DNA of 64,000 nucleotides, from positions 17,647-81,646 of the forward strand of contig CACZPR010000018.1 in NCBI GenBank assembly GCA_902783155.1, given 5' to 3'. Below, one piece after another: positions 1 to 11,300 of the stretch. Origin of the DNA: an uncultured Spirochaetaceae bacterium. GTDB lineage: Bacteria; Spirochaetota; Spirochaetia; Treponematales; Treponemataceae. The notes under the pieces are model-generated. The model was given only the letters and a program-made list of their open reading frames with translations. It had not been told where the DNA came from and did no database searches. The position numbers were made by a program, and so were the translations under genes. Every line of letters starts with the position of its first letter. The first letter of the stretch is position 1.

Positions 1-1171
1 CAAGATACTCCGCCACGTCGGTTGCGTTTGCGAATCCACCCTCGCAGCTTTTCTCCAGCCTTGATGTGTTCCACTTTGCCGTTGAAATCATCGCGGTGAA
101 TACGGTTATGTTGTTCTGCACAGTGTCCAGGGCATCGAACAGAGGCTCCTTGTCTTCCTGCAGGTCCCTGTCGTAGGCAAGAGGGAGACCCTTCACCATG
201 GTCAGAAGATTCACAAGGTCCCCATAGACTTTTCCAGTGCGTCCCCGAATCAGTTCGGCGAAATCAGGATTCTTTTTCTGGGGCATTATGGAGCTTCCAG
301 TTGACCACCTTTCGCTCAAATCGATGAATGAAAATTCCGTGGTCGCCCAAAGAACAATTTCCTCGCACATGCGGCTCAGGTGTGACTGGAGCATGGCAAA
401 GTCGGACGTGAACTCAATGCAGTAGTCCCTGTCGCTAACGGAGTCCAAAGAATTTTCCGTCACTCCATCAAATCCAAGAAGTTCGGCGGTCCTCTCCCTG
501 TTCAGTGGCAATGTGCTTCCCTCAAGCGCACCGCTTCCCAGTGGAGAAAGGGCGATTCTTCCAAGACTGTCCTCCAGACGGCTCCAGTCCCTTTTCAGCA
601 TGGATGCCCAGGCCATTATGTGCTGTGCCAAAGTTCCGGGCTGCGCGTGCTGCATGTGGGTGTAGCCGGTCAAAAGTGTGTTTCTATGCTCGGACGCAAT
701 TTTTACAAGAGTTTCAATCAGCGTGAGTATATTGTCCTGAACGACGGGAACGACACGGCGGAGATAGAGTCTCTCGTCAAGCGCAATCTGGTCGTTGCGG
801 CTGCGGCCTGTGTGGACTTTTTTTCCGGCCTCACCAATGCGGTCGGTCAGAACGGCTTCCACAAACGAATGAATGTCCTCCGCGGAATGGTCAACCTGAA
901 GGCTTCCGTTGGCAAGGTCCGCCTCAATGGATTTAAGGCCATCAACAATCTTCCGGGACTCCTCCATGGAGATTATCCCCTGCTCGCCAAGCATTGTGAC
1001 GTGGGCTATCGAACCGTGGATGTCGTCGAAAGCCATGCGCTCGTCAACATATATCGAAGTCTCAAACTCAACCGCCGCCGCATCGGGTCCCTCGGCAAAA
1101 CGACCGCTCCACAATGCCCTGTGGTTGTCGTCCGTTATCGCGCTGTGCTTTGTCTCACCGTTCCGTTCCAT
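1..1171 (-). CDS. argH: argininosuccinate lyase (C-terminus beyond window)
   Basis: Cytosolic enzyme of arginine synthesis that splits argininosuccinate into arginine and fumarate. I translated the minus strand from an ATG at 1171. The N-terminus carries LWSGRFAEG, then HTGRSRNDQIA, and the superfamily signature GSSIMPQKKNPD near residue 290. These are diagnostic of the fumarase/aspartase superfamily and of ArgH in particular. About 390 codons are present and the frame is still open at base 1, so the end is missing (the family is about 460 residues). It lies 12 bp downstream of the DtxR-type regulator and is probably cotranscribed with it and ilvB. The shadow frames on the plus strand here are not genes. 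Confidence 0.95.
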   Translation of the reverse strand, partial: MERNGETKHSAITDDNHRALWSGRFAEGPDAAAVEFETSIYVDERMAFDDIHGSIAHVTMLGEQGIISMEESRKIVDGLKSIEADLANGSLQVDHSAEDIHSFVEAVLTDRIGEAGKKVHTGRSRNDQIALDERLYLRRVVPVVQDNILTLIETLVKIASEHRNTLLTGYTHMQHAQPGTLAQHIMAWASMLKRDWSRLEDSLGRIALSPLGSGALEGSTLPLNRERTAELLGFDGVTENSLDSVSDRDYCIEFTSDFAMLQSHLSRMCEEIVLWATTEFSFIDLSERWSTGSSIMPQKKNPDFAELIRGRTGKVYGDLVNLLTMVKGLPLAYDRDLQEDKEPLFDALDTVQNNITVFTAMISTAKWNTSRLEKSCEGGFANATDVAEYL

Positions 1172-1183
1172 ATCAGTTTCCTG

Positions 1184-1564
1184 TCAAGCGTTTTTTTCCA
1201 TCCATCTGCGTATTCCGATTTTCACATCGTCGTCAATGTCGTGCTCAATCTTGCAGGCATTTCTGGCGGCCTGCTCCTCGCCAACACCGGCAATTTTCAT
1301 CAAAAAGCGGGTCAAAAGCACGTGCCTCTCATAGATATCGGTAGCCTTGGAGCGTCCCCTGTCGGTCAGCTGCAAAGTGCCGTTGTCATTTATGCGCAGG
1401 TATCCCCTGTCCACAAGTATGCCCATCGCACGGCTGACACTCGGTTTGGACACGCCAAGTTTTTTTGCGACATCAACAGAACGTGGCTCGCTGCCAATTT
1501 CATTCTGCAGCATGAGGATTGCCTCGAGATAATCCTCACCCGACTCATGAATATCAGATTCCAT
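1184..1564 (-). CDS. DtxR/MntR-family metal-dependent repressor
   Basis: Small (126 aa) iron/manganese-responsive DNA-binding regulator. An N-terminal winged helix-turn-helix (residues about 10-75, including SKPSVSRAMGIL as recognition helix) is followed by a short dimerisation/metal domain with ERHVLL and KIEHDI. Putative ligands by alignment to MntR and DtxR are Asp11, His81, Cys104, Glu107 and His108. Asp11 is MntR-like, whereas Cys104 sits where MntR has Glu99 and DtxR has Cys102. There is no SH3-like C-terminal domain, so it is MntR-length. The start is an ATG preceded by a GGGGG-rich Shine-Dalgarno. It sits 8 bp after ilvB and 12 bp before argH. Metal specificity cannot be read from sequence alone. 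Confidence 0.88.
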   Translation of the reverse strand: MESDIHESGEDYLEAILMLQNEIGSEPRSVDVAKKLGVSKPSVSRAMGILVDRGYLRINDNGTLQLTDRGRSKATDIYERHVLLTRFLMKIAGVGEEQAARNACKIEHDIDDDVKIGIRRWMEKNA

Positions 1565-1572
1565 AGGTCCCC

Positions 1573-3297
1573 CTAGTTCAGGTCCATAATCTGCTCGTAT
1601 ATTGCCTTTCCACCCGGAACCATCGGGAGAACAGGAACATCGATGTCCACCTTTGCGTCGATTATAGCCGCACGTCCACTCTTGAACGCCTCGGCAAACA
1701 CTTTCTCAAATTCTTCCGCGTTTGTTGCCCTGAATCCCTGAATTCCATAGGCATCCGCAAGTTTGACCCAGTCCGGACCAAAGTCAAGGGTCGTGGCGCT
1801 GTATCTTTCGCCATAGAAAACTTTCTGCCACAGACGCACGTTTCCGAGAGTGCCGTTGTTGACAACCACAATGACCAGCGGAAGTCCATAGTGGGAGATT
1901 GTCGCAAGCTCGTTGCAGTTCATTCTGAAGGAACCGTCACCCGCGATATGCACGACACGTCTTTCGGGATTGGCAAACTGTATTCCAATTGCGGCTCCAG
2001 TTCCGAATCCCATTGTTCCAAGTCCACCGGAAGTGACAAATGTGCGCGGCTTCTCAAATGGATAGTGCTGCGCTGTCCAGAGCTGGTGTTCGCCAACCTC
2101 GGTCGTTATAAATGTGTCGTCACCCGCAATCCTGTGTATGCACTCGCAGATAAATTTCGGGTTGATTGAGTCCTTCGGGTTTTCATCGTACATCTTGGGC
2201 TGGACCTTTTTCCACTCCTCGATTGTCTTTCTCCATTCGCCGTGGTCGGCCTTGTTGATTAACGGAAGCAGCCTTGAAAGAACGTCCCTCACATTTCCAA
2301 TGAGACTTCCCGAGACCGGAATGTTTTTGTTGATTTCAGCAGGGTCAATATCAATATGGAATACGGAGCTGTTCTGGGCAAAACGTGAGGCATCGGAAAT
2401 AACACGGTCAGAAAATCTTGCTCCAAGGGCAATAACAAGGTCGCTTTCCGTGACCGCCATGTTGCTCGCCTTTGTTCCGTGCATTCCGACCATTCCAAGA
2501 TTGAGCGGGCTGCTTGATGGAAAAGCCGAACGACCCATCATGCTCTGTGAAACCGGAATGTCAGCCTTGTTGGCAAAATCCAGAAGCTCCTTTGCCGCAT
2601 CCGAAATGATTACACCACCGCCAGCGTAGATTACAGGACGCTTCGCACCGTTGATTATGTCGGCAGCGGCCTTGATTTCATCATCGCCTGGAACAGGAGT
2701 GTCGAGTGCGCGCCTAAGACTTTCGCTGTCCTTTGTAACAAAATTGAGGGCCTCGGATGGATTTTTTAGCGGCTCAAAATCTATCAGCTTTTTGGGGTCG
2801 GTGACTTCCTTTGGTATGTCGATAAGGACAGGTCCCGGTCTTCCGCTTTTTGCAATCACAAATGCCTCGCGGATAACGGACGCAAGTTCCTCAACATTTC
2901 TTACCATAAAATTGTGCTTGGTGATTGGCATGGTGACGCCGGTTATGTCGATTTCCTGAAACGAGTCCTTTCCAAGCAGTGATGTAGCCACGTTGCATGT
3001 GATTGCCACAATTGGGGACGAATCCATGTAGGCGGTCGCTATTCCTGTGACAAGATTTGTTGCGCCTGGACCGCTTGTTGCAAAAACCACGCCAACCTTT
3101 CCAGTGGAACGCGCATATCCATCCGCAGCGTGTGCAGCCCCCTGTTCGTGGGCCGTCAGTATGTGGCGGATTCTGTCCTGATTTTTATAAAGCTCGTCAT
3201 AGACGTTAAGAATCGCTCCACCGGGATAACCAAAAATAGTGTCCACGCCCTGCTCCACAAGGCACTCAACAATTATACGGGAACCAGAAATTTTCAA
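1573..3297 (-). CDS. ilvB: acetolactate synthase, large (catalytic) subunit
   Basis: Thiamine-diphosphate enzyme that condenses two pyruvates (or pyruvate and 2-oxobutyrate) in branched-chain amino-acid synthesis. It is 574 aa, the normal length. The N-terminal FGYPGGAILNVYDEL, the catalytic Glu51 in TAHEQGAAH, ATSGPGATNLVTGIA, and the C-terminal ThDP/Mg motif GDGSF...NNGTLGNVR are all present. The start is a TTG at 3297, with a GAGG Shine-Dalgarno 8 nt upstream. No small regulatory subunit (ilvN) is adjacent. It leads a likely ilvB-DtxR-argH transcript from the promoter at 3331-3359. Close relatives in the same ThDP family exist, but the motif set favours IlvB. Confidence 0.93.
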   Translation of the reverse strand: MKISGSRIIVECLVEQGVDTIFGYPGGAILNVYDELYKNQDRIRHILTAHEQGAAHAADGYARSTGKVGVVFATSGPGATNLVTGIATAYMDSSPIVAITCNVATSLLGKDSFQEIDITGVTMPITKHNFMVRNVEELASVIREAFVIAKSGRPGPVLIDIPKEVTDPKKLIDFEPLKNPSEALNFVTKDSESLRRALDTPVPGDDEIKAAADIINGAKRPVIYAGGGVIISDAAKELLDFANKADIPVSQSMMGRSAFPSSSPLNLGMVGMHGTKASNMAVTESDLVIALGARFSDRVISDASRFAQNSSVFHIDIDPAEINKNIPVSGSLIGNVRDVLSRLLPLINKADHGEWRKTIEEWKKVQPKMYDENPKDSINPKFICECIHRIAGDDTFITTEVGEHQLWTAQHYPFEKPRTFVTSGGLGTMGFGTGAAIGIQFANPERRVVHIAGDGSFRMNCNELATISHYGLPLVIVVVNNGTLGNVRLWQKVFYGERYSATTLDFGPDWVKLADAYGIQGFRATNAEEFEKVFAEAFKSGRAAIIDAKVDIDVPVLPMVPGGKAIYEQIMDLN

Positions 3298-3330
3298 TTT
3301 CGCAACCTCTTCAAAAAAATGGTTTAAACA

Positions 3331-3359
3331 ATTTTACAGGAAATTGGCTTTCAGTTCAA
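3331..3359 (-). promoter_or_regulatory. sigma70-type promoter for ilvB
   Basis: On the minus strand TTGAAC (3354-3359) is separated by exactly 17 bp from TAAAAT (3331-3336), about 33 bp before the ilvB TTG start. It matches the consensus at 4/6 and 5/6 positions. Prediction from sequence only. Confidence 0.6.
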
Positions 3360-3378
3360 CCGTTCAGAAATATAATTT

Positions 3379-5118
3379 TCATGTTGTTTCAGACACAAGT
3401 TTCGCGGCATCATAAAGAGACATTGGACGGCCCCAGAGATAGCCCTGTATGTAGTCGCATCCTATTTTCTGCAAAGTCTCAAGCTGCTCATTGCTTTCAA
3501 CGCCCTCGGAGATTACATCAAGATTCAGTATGTGCCCGATTGATATGATTGTGGCGACATACTGCTTTGAGGACTCGCTGTTGTTCATAACATCGATGAA
3601 GGATTTGTCAATCTTGAGGAGATCGGCCGGAATCTTGTGGAGATAGCTCAACGAAGAATATCCCGTTCCAAAATCATCTATCGCGACCTTTATTCCAAGC
3701 TTTTTCGCATCGTTTATGTACTGAAGCGCCCTGCCCTCGGAATCAACCATTATGGACTCCGTAATCTCAAACTCCAGATGGTCAGACGGAATGCCGGTTT
3801 CACCCATAATTTCCTTTATCTCGTCAAGGAAATTGTTTTTCAGAAGGTGCCTTACAGAAATATTGACGCTCAGTGTGATGTCAAGGTCCCTGTCCTTGAG
3901 GATTTCACCCATAAATGCAGCGGCCTGTCTGAACACGGTTATGTCCACACGGTCAATGAGGCCAGTCTTTTCCGCGACCGGTATAAACTCCGCCGGACTT
4001 ATGAAGGAACCATCCGTATCCTTCATGCGCGCAAAGGCCTCGAATCCACGCAGCTTGTGGGACATATCGTACTGGGGCTGGAGGTAGCACATTATGGCAT
4101 CGTTGTCAAGGGCGGTCCTTATTTTGCGTTCAATCTCCAGGGTAAGTTCATCCTTGTGGAGCGAGTTTGTGAAATGCAGGACACAGTTGCTGATTCTCTG
4201 GCGTTTAAGCTCGTGCATGGCTGAATCGGCATAGGAAAAGAGGGTCACGGCATTGTCCGCATCCTCCGGGAACTTTGCATATCCAAAGCGGGCGGTCAAA
4301 AAATAGTCGCAGTTCTCTATGGTCAGCTTTCTTTCAAGCTCGTACTTGTATGAGTTGATTGTGTCCATGATGTCGGTGTCGGAATGGAAATCACGGACAA
4401 TCAGAGAAAACTCGTCTCCACCAAGCCGGGCAACAAAATCCAGAGTGCCGGACATGTGGGAATCAGCAAGAACCTTCCACCGGGACGCAACCTCGTTCAA
4501 AACGGCATCTCCAATTTCGTGTCCCATTATGTCGTTTATGCTCTTGAAATTGTTCAGGTCAATCGACACAACGGCAAAGTCAACTCCACGACGGGCAAGG
4601 TCCTCCATGAACTCCGTGCATGCAAAACGGTTTGGAAGCCCCGTAAGCATATCCGTTACCGCCTGTTCGCCAAGCCTCTGCTGGTATTTTCCGATGCGGC
4701 AGTTGTTTATGTAGATCATGGTTATGGCCACCACGGTCAACAAATTTGTAAAGAAGCCAGGGATGCTGGTATAGTTGTGCCTTACGATGATATTGACAAC
4801 CATCATTGGGGAATTCAGCACAAGTATCACCAAGGCAGTGAAGTAGCCGGCCTTTTTGAAAAAGACAGCCATAAGCACTATACAGATGTTCGAGATTGCA
4901 GAAAACACGCCCGTGAAAATATTTGGTGGAATCGGATTTCCAAACACCATGACGGGAGCGGGGATTCGGGTTGTCAAAACCGTAAAAACCGCTGCCACTA
5001 TATATAATAGAAGAATAATCGCAAAAGCAAATTTCGACGCACCCCTGTGGCCGGAGAGATTCTTAAGTGTGCTGTCTATGTTCCTGTTCGTGCCGAATGC
5101 AGATCCATTATTTTTCAT
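3379..5118 (-). CDS. membrane GGDEF-EAL protein (c-di-GMP turnover)
   Basis: Inner-membrane c-di-GMP enzyme of about 579 aa. Four to five hydrophobic segments fill residues about 25-150, followed by a GGDEF domain with intact RLGGDEFSL (about residue 233) and an EAL domain. The EAL signature reads GFEAFARMKD (EAF variant), but the other catalytic residues are visible: SVNIS, EITES, DDFGTGYSS, LKIDKSF and SEGVES, so phosphodiesterase activity is plausible. The usual inhibitory RxxD site before GGDEF is absent (GTLD). I chose the ATG at 5118 rather than the longer frame to 5283 because AGGAG sits 9 nt before it and the -10 box lies at 5203-5208, inside the longer frame. Cyclase, phosphodiesterase, or both is open. 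Confidence 0.88.
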   Translation of the reverse strand: MKNNGSAFGTNRNIDSTLKNLSGHRGASKFAFAIILLLYIVAAVFTVLTTRIPAPVMVFGNPIPPNIFTGVFSAISNICIVLMAVFFKKAGYFTALVILVLNSPMMVVNIIVRHNYTSIPGFFTNLLTVVAITMIYINNCRIGKYQQRLGEQAVTDMLTGLPNRFACTEFMEDLARRGVDFAVVSIDLNNFKSINDIMGHEIGDAVLNEVASRWKVLADSHMSGTLDFVARLGGDEFSLIVRDFHSDTDIMDTINSYKYELERKLTIENCDYFLTARFGYAKFPEDADNAVTLFSYADSAMHELKRQRISNCVLHFTNSLHKDELTLEIERKIRTALDNDAIMCYLQPQYDMSHKLRGFEAFARMKDTDGSFISPAEFIPVAEKTGLIDRVDITVFRQAAAFMGEILKDRDLDITLSVNISVRHLLKNNFLDEIKEIMGETGIPSDHLEFEITESIMVDSEGRALQYINDAKKLGIKVAIDDFGTGYSSLSYLHKIPADLLKIDKSFIDVMNNSESSKQYVATIISIGHILNLDVISEGVESNEQLETLQKIGCDYIQGYLWGRPMSLYDAAKLVSETT

Positions 5119-5208
5119 GGAGAATACTCCTTTAAGTAAAAATACCCCCTCCTGCACGAACCTATCCAGTGTCCGCGAAGGATGACAGACTCTTTTTATA
5201 AAATTATA
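5119..5208 (-). promoter_or_regulatory. promoter (TATAAT) and structured leader of the GGDEF-EAL gene
   Basis: A perfect TATAAT lies at 5203-5208 on the minus strand; the -35 region is poor. The resulting leader of about 78 nt contains TGTC-ATCC...GACA-CT-GGAT (about 5165-5188), which could form crossing short stems, then a strong AAGGAG before ATG 5118. I do not recognise a known c-di-GMP riboswitch consensus in it. Confidence 0.5.
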
Positions 5209-5265
5209 ACACATAAAGTGTTTTATTGGAAACAATTTCTTTATTTTATAAAAAAAATTTTCCCA

Positions 5266-5301
5266 TAAAAAATCCCCGCCCAATCAAACGACAGAGCGGG
5301 G
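5266..5301 (-). terminator. rho-independent terminator after the giant surface-protein gene
   Basis: Minus strand: CCCCGC (5301-5296), a loop of about 16 nt, GCGGGG (5279-5274), then ATTTTTT. It lies about 25 bp after the stop at 5324. Confidence 0.8.
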
Positions 5302-5323
5302 AAATTGGGGGATAAGGAATGAA

Positions 5324-8300
5324 CTATCTCATCTGGGCGGTTTCTATAGTATCAGAGCTGGAAGATACCTTGATTACGTAGCCCATTACGGCATTTTCCG
5401 TTCCGTTGCCATATACAAAACCATAGGATGTAGAATTATAGCTGTTTGGAGTATTCGTATGCGTTGTAACACCTTCCGTACTTGCCTTGACAACACCGTT
5501 TTCATCCTTCCAGACGGCGACATTCATTTTGTTGTACTGGTTACTCTGCATATTTACATTGCTATTAGTTGGAATAACAGAACATTCCCACTTGCCTGTG
5601 AACGCATCATTTTCAGAACCATCCGGAGCTACGGAAGACGTGTCATACAGATACGCAAGTTTCGGTCTGATACATGATGTTGCGTAGTAAGCTATCCGAG
5701 GAACAGCGACATTGTTTGAATTCAAGGCAACATCAAGAGTGATGTTTGAACCAAGAACACCGTTTGCATCCACAACACAAGTCTGGGCCTCTCCATTATA
5801 GCTCGGAAGATATGCGTAGACCAAATCACAGTTTATACCATCGTAGGCCGCTATATGGACTCCGCCATTAGCATCAACCGCAACCTGGCAATACGCTCCG
5901 GCATTTTCTAGTTCATCCGAGAATATTGTTTTTACAGTCCATTCCGCTCCAGAAGTCTGTCCGTTTCGGTTTGTCAGAGGACTTGTGTTGTAACCGTACA
6001 TGAGTTTGCGCTCAGTTTCATCATACCACACAACCACAACAACATCATTCGTGGCCGAACTTCCTGGAATTGCGGCGATTGAGACATAGCATCCGGCCTT
6101 GCGTCCAGTATCACTTCCTGCAATCATGCTGACAGTATCGTTGCGATACTTGAAAGAATCATTAGTAGTATCATAATCAATAAAGCTGTCCACATCTGTT
6201 TTTATATCGATGGTGCATTTTCGTACATAGGAACCGACACCTATATTTGGATTAACAGGATCACCAACTGCCGGGTAATGGTCCAATTCCTGATAGCTTA
6301 CATAATTGACTCCGGCACTATCACTCAGGGTGGCTTTTTCCAGTCGGAACCAATAGTTTCCTTCAGAACCACCCCAGTCCGCGACTTTATAATAGTTCTC
6401 ATCAGCGAGCTGTTTTGAAGAATCATAAATTCTTACAATAGTTCCATTTGAAAGGGAATTTGTCGCAATGTGAGCAAATCTATTGTTTGTATTGTCAAAA
6501 CTCTTTATCTCACAGTATGTGTTCGATTCTTTCTTTATCACATTTACCTTATTTAGGGTAGATGATTTTCCCGCCTTAAATCGAATCTCATCGTTCATGG
6601 CATCATAATACGCAAGATACAGGTTTGTATCATCACCATGAACAGAAGTCGCAAGACTTGGAGACTTGATTCTCTGCTTATCAAAATATCTGGTTCCGCC
6701 AGAATCTTTCTGGCCTATTGATTCAAGACGCAATGAATTTGAAGTGGAATAGGAACCAGACTGTGCCCTGCTGGCATGACCCCATCGGCTTGTCATAAAC
6801 TGGAACTTATCGGCTGCAGAAGCATTGATGTCTCCTCCGGCAGCGACACCATAGGAATGGCCCAGGCTGTCGTAAGTAAATCCTACCGATGTGAAGAAGT
6901 CATAACTTCCCATCCAGTAATCATAGGAAGTGTTTCCATTGTCAGACTGACCGCCCATGCTGAAATACAGAGGACCGTTCACAAACGCAAATCCAATCTG
7001 TCCTGTCACCGGATTGATTGCCATGTGAGGCTGCTCAATTTTTCCTGAAATCGGCACTGCGGCCTCGCTGTTGAACTCCCACACATCAAAGCAAACGTCA
7101 TCCGTAAGAAGGTTGTTGTTGTCACCATTCGGCAGACGGTTGTAGTAATTTGCGTAAATATCTTTGTCACCTGTCGGGTTTGCAAGCAGATTGACGGTCT
7201 TTGAGTATGAACCACGGCTGTCATTGTTGTTCATGTTGTTGAGCGAAACAATATTGTTTACCTTTACACTGACGTTGCCAGACTTGGCAGAATCCGGAAT
7301 CGTCACACCCGATGCTGTATATGGAATATTGGCTGGACCGCTTGCAGGTGTAAAGACGACAGTTCCTCCATCAAGGTTGAATCCCTCGATTTTTACACTT
7401 TCATCGCTCGCAACAGAATAATGTCCATTGGAAGTTCTTGCATATAAACTTGGATTACGTTTTTTGAGAGAGGAAAGCCTTGTCGTCACCGTTGTTATGT
7501 ACGGAACAACATCAACAGCGTAGAATCCTGTCGCAGCTCCCGCTCCATCGTTTCCACCAGACTGAACGTTGCCCGGTGTGGAATAATTTTCACCAGAATA
7601 TGATCCGGCGATGTTTGGACTTCCACGGTCCCAAGCCTTTACAGCAATTGTCTTGTCGGAACCGGCAACAGGGCTTAAAACTTTTGCAGTATCGATATAG
7701 GCAATCCATTTTGCCACCTGCCCATATTCTGCAAACTGTGGAACAAACATTTTTTCCTTGCCATAAGGTATTGAATCAATTATTCCACAGTAAAACAGGT
7801 CGCCATAAGTGACATCTGACGAGATTTCAAACGCATAGCCATCAGAAGGAATGGAGCCGTCATCCGCAAGAGGTTTCGCACTTGTCCATGCTCCATCAGA
7901 ATAAGTTCCAAGTACCTGATCCTCTTTGCCAAGGAACGATATATTGATTTTCTTCAGCTGGGCATCATCCCAAGCCACACCCTCGATTCTGATTTTTCCG
8001 GAGACCTTTGGCTGTCTGTCCATCTCCTTGTCGGTGGCTCCAACCGTGAATGAGTCCGGGAGGTCACTTGGAAGCTCTATGTGTCCGTTCGCTGTGCTGT
8101 TTTCAAAGAGGCTGTTGTCGTTCGCGCTGTTCCAGTAGAACGGTCTTATCCGTATCACAGGCGGTGTGGAATCATCAAGAGCGATGTTCAGAATCAGGGA
8201 CAGGTCGGTTTCCATCTTTTCGCCCGGAGTGGAGTCCTCAATTGTCACCTTAAACTTTTCATTGTTCCCGTCCTGAATTCCCGCACTCTTTATCTGGGCA

Positions 8301-11300
8301 ACGCTCATGTCTATGGCAATGTCCTGGGCAGTCTCCGTTCCATTCTTTCCAAGAGCCGTAAGAGCAACAGAGCCTGTTTTTGTGGTACTCCAACCATTGT
8401 CCGCATTGTTCCGCCCGTACACGTCCAGAGTGTAAGAGAGCGCGCCGTTTCCTCCGACAACCTCAGGCACAATCTGAATCTTGTTGCGCACTGTCGCTAT
8501 GGAAACAGGATTTTCATTGGTGCTGTTCTTCGGGAACATGGCTGAATTAACGCCGTCCACACCATAGAGTCCCTTATACGAATGGATTTCGTCCCCGGTA
8601 AACTTGCCATCATCGTTGTCATCGGTTGAGAAAGTCAGACCGCTTATGCGAGGGAGATTGTTTCCAATAAATATTGGCACTTCCGCAGAATCATAGTTTC
8701 CGGCCTTGTCGAACACAACATAGTGCAGTGTGGCCTTTCCGTCCCCGATGTTCTTTGTGACAATGTTCGCGGACCAGCTGCATGATGTTCCTGTCGTAAC
8801 AAATGTCTCCACCATCCTGTCGCCGTCATCAAACACAGGGGTCGCCCAGTATCCATCGTCCTCAACGGAACCTGCGCCGTCACCCTCCTGGATTGGATTG
8901 TCAACAACATTCGCAAGGGCAAAATAGATTTCCGTACCGTTCGCGACAGTCACAGCATCAGGATTTCCGTCCGAACCAAGTTTAATGGTCTTTGTGGAGT
9001 TTGTAACATCCGCTATCCTGTGGATTACACCGTTTATCTTGACAAGTCCACCCTTGTGGATGTTTGAACTCATACTGCCGATTCTTACATTTTCGCTGTT
9101 GGAAACATTTCCTGAAACAGTCTGCTTGATCCAGTAAAGTCCGTCCTCCTGGTGTGTGGTGCCAGCATCAGCATAGTCTGCAAGGAAGTTTCCACTCTGT
9201 CCTTTGCGAATCATCGGGTCATAGAGACGCTTGTACACGCTTGTTCCATTGTCGCTTCCTGTTCCTATGTCGCGTGTTATATAGAAGGCAACCCTGGCAA
9301 CTCCGGTCTGGTTGATTTCAACACCGTTGACTTTTTGGGTATCCTCCTTCGCCACCGCACCGAAAGTGTAGAATCCATTGTAGTCGGCAATCTTTGCCTT
9401 GTTGACGCTCTCGTATTCCCTAATGTTGTAGCCAGTTCCGGACTTGATCAGGACAGGAGCCTTGTTGTCAATGTTTATCAAAACGCTATCCGGGATGGTT
9501 GTTGCGTTTACGGACTTGTTTTCCGTGAACGTGATTTCATGTCTTTCCTCAAAAACTGTGCCCGGTGTGTTCGTTCCAACCGTCATCTTGAGTTTGAATC
9601 CGCTTGCGGTGTTCGGGATGTTTGGATTTGAGCTGATGTAGTCCGCGTCAAGAGGCTCAACAGTCACCGTCATATTGGCCGGAGAATTGTTTGTAGGCTC
9701 ACAGTTTTCAACCACGGCGGTTCCATCCACGGTGATTGTCGAGACATTGTTGTTGTCAAATATGTCCGCCACAAAATACCATGCGCCCTTTACGGCCATC
9801 TGTGCCTCGTAGTTCATCACGACATCCGAATTGTCCTGCCTTACGAGCTTCTTGTTCGCAATCTGTGGAGCGTCGGAGTCAATCTTGAAGGAGACGTTCT
9901 TCATCTTCTGGGAAGCAGCCGTCACATCTATCGCGCTTGTGTTGAAATCCTTGTCGATTGCGAATGCCCAGACCGTCACATTTCTTGCCTTCTCGCCAGT
10001 GCCAGGATCAAATTCCCTGCTGCGGTTCATTGTGAACGACCAGCCGTTTCCGTCCAAATCAGCAACCAGGGCGTATTTTTTTGCAACGGAGGCTTCATCC
10101 AAGGTCTCGTCTTCCAAAATGGTGTCGATGTCCACAGTCTCATAAATCTTTCCATGGGAATCGAAAGTACACCATGTGTAGTCCGGATGCTTCTGGTTGA
10201 TAAACAACATGTCCTCACGGGTCCAATGCTTGTCGCCGTTGACATCCATCATAAGACCGACTGCCTTGACACCTGCGGGAGTTCCAATCAAATCCATGGC
10301 GGTTCCGGACACATTGATTTCTCCACCAAGCGTGTTCCCTGACTTTGGATTTGAAATGGAAACTGTCGGCTTGTCTCCCCATGGGTCTATCTGAATCTGC
10401 TCGGTCTCAATGCTTGTGTTTCCACAGGGGTCCACCGCCATCACATGGAAATAGATGTACGCATATTCGTCATCCTCGCTGACGTTCATGCCAAGACCGC
10501 TGAAATACTCCTTCAATATAAGCGCGTGGGTAACGGTCGGTGTGGTCGGGTTTCCATCGAACACAACATTGAACGTAGCCCAAGGGCCATTTATCGGCAT
10601 CCATTTTCCGCCGCTCGTTGTGGTGTATATATCGCCGGCATTCAGTTTTTCCTCTGTCGCAGAAGGATTTTGCTCATTCTTTGTAAGCGCGAAGTAAAGC
10701 GTTGAAAGCTCGTCGATTTCTCCACTCATGCTTGAGGCCGAGACAACTATATCCGGGCTGTGTATGGTGATTTCCGGCGCGTCGTTGTCAACATTGAACC
10801 TCGCGGACTTTTCGGTTTCCTTTTTGGCATTGTCCATTACAATCGCGTTGATTGTGTAGGTGTTGCTCTCGTATCCAACAAGATCAATGCTTTCGCTGTA
10901 GTAGTCCCCATCTTCCAGATTGCTTGCTGAAGAATCAAAGGCATAGCCGTCATTCGGTCCCTTTCCGTCAACCTTGAACTTGACATCGCTGATTCCGTTG
11001 GCATCCTCCGCGTGCAGATAGAAACGGAGATACTCATAATCACCACCGAACAGACCCTTCGCAATGTCCTTCTTCTTCTCGCCCCATTCTGATTCGCCAC
11101 TCTTCTTGACCTGGTAGTAGAGTTCACCGACATCAGGGTTCTTTGTGTCAACATTCAGATGCAGGTAGGAGATTTCAGGCTCGTTGGTTCCGTCCGTCAG
11201 CTTTGGACTTGTGGCCGCAGCTCCCGATGTAAACTTTGAACCGGCAGCATCCGTCACACGGAAATATACACTCCTTGGTCCGTCAGTGTTGACATCAAGA

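Noticed and set aside
620..1576. Plus-strand 318-codon open frame over argH and the regulator
   Set aside because: It is the antisense shadow of argH and the DtxR-type gene, whose minus-strand products have clear family motifs.
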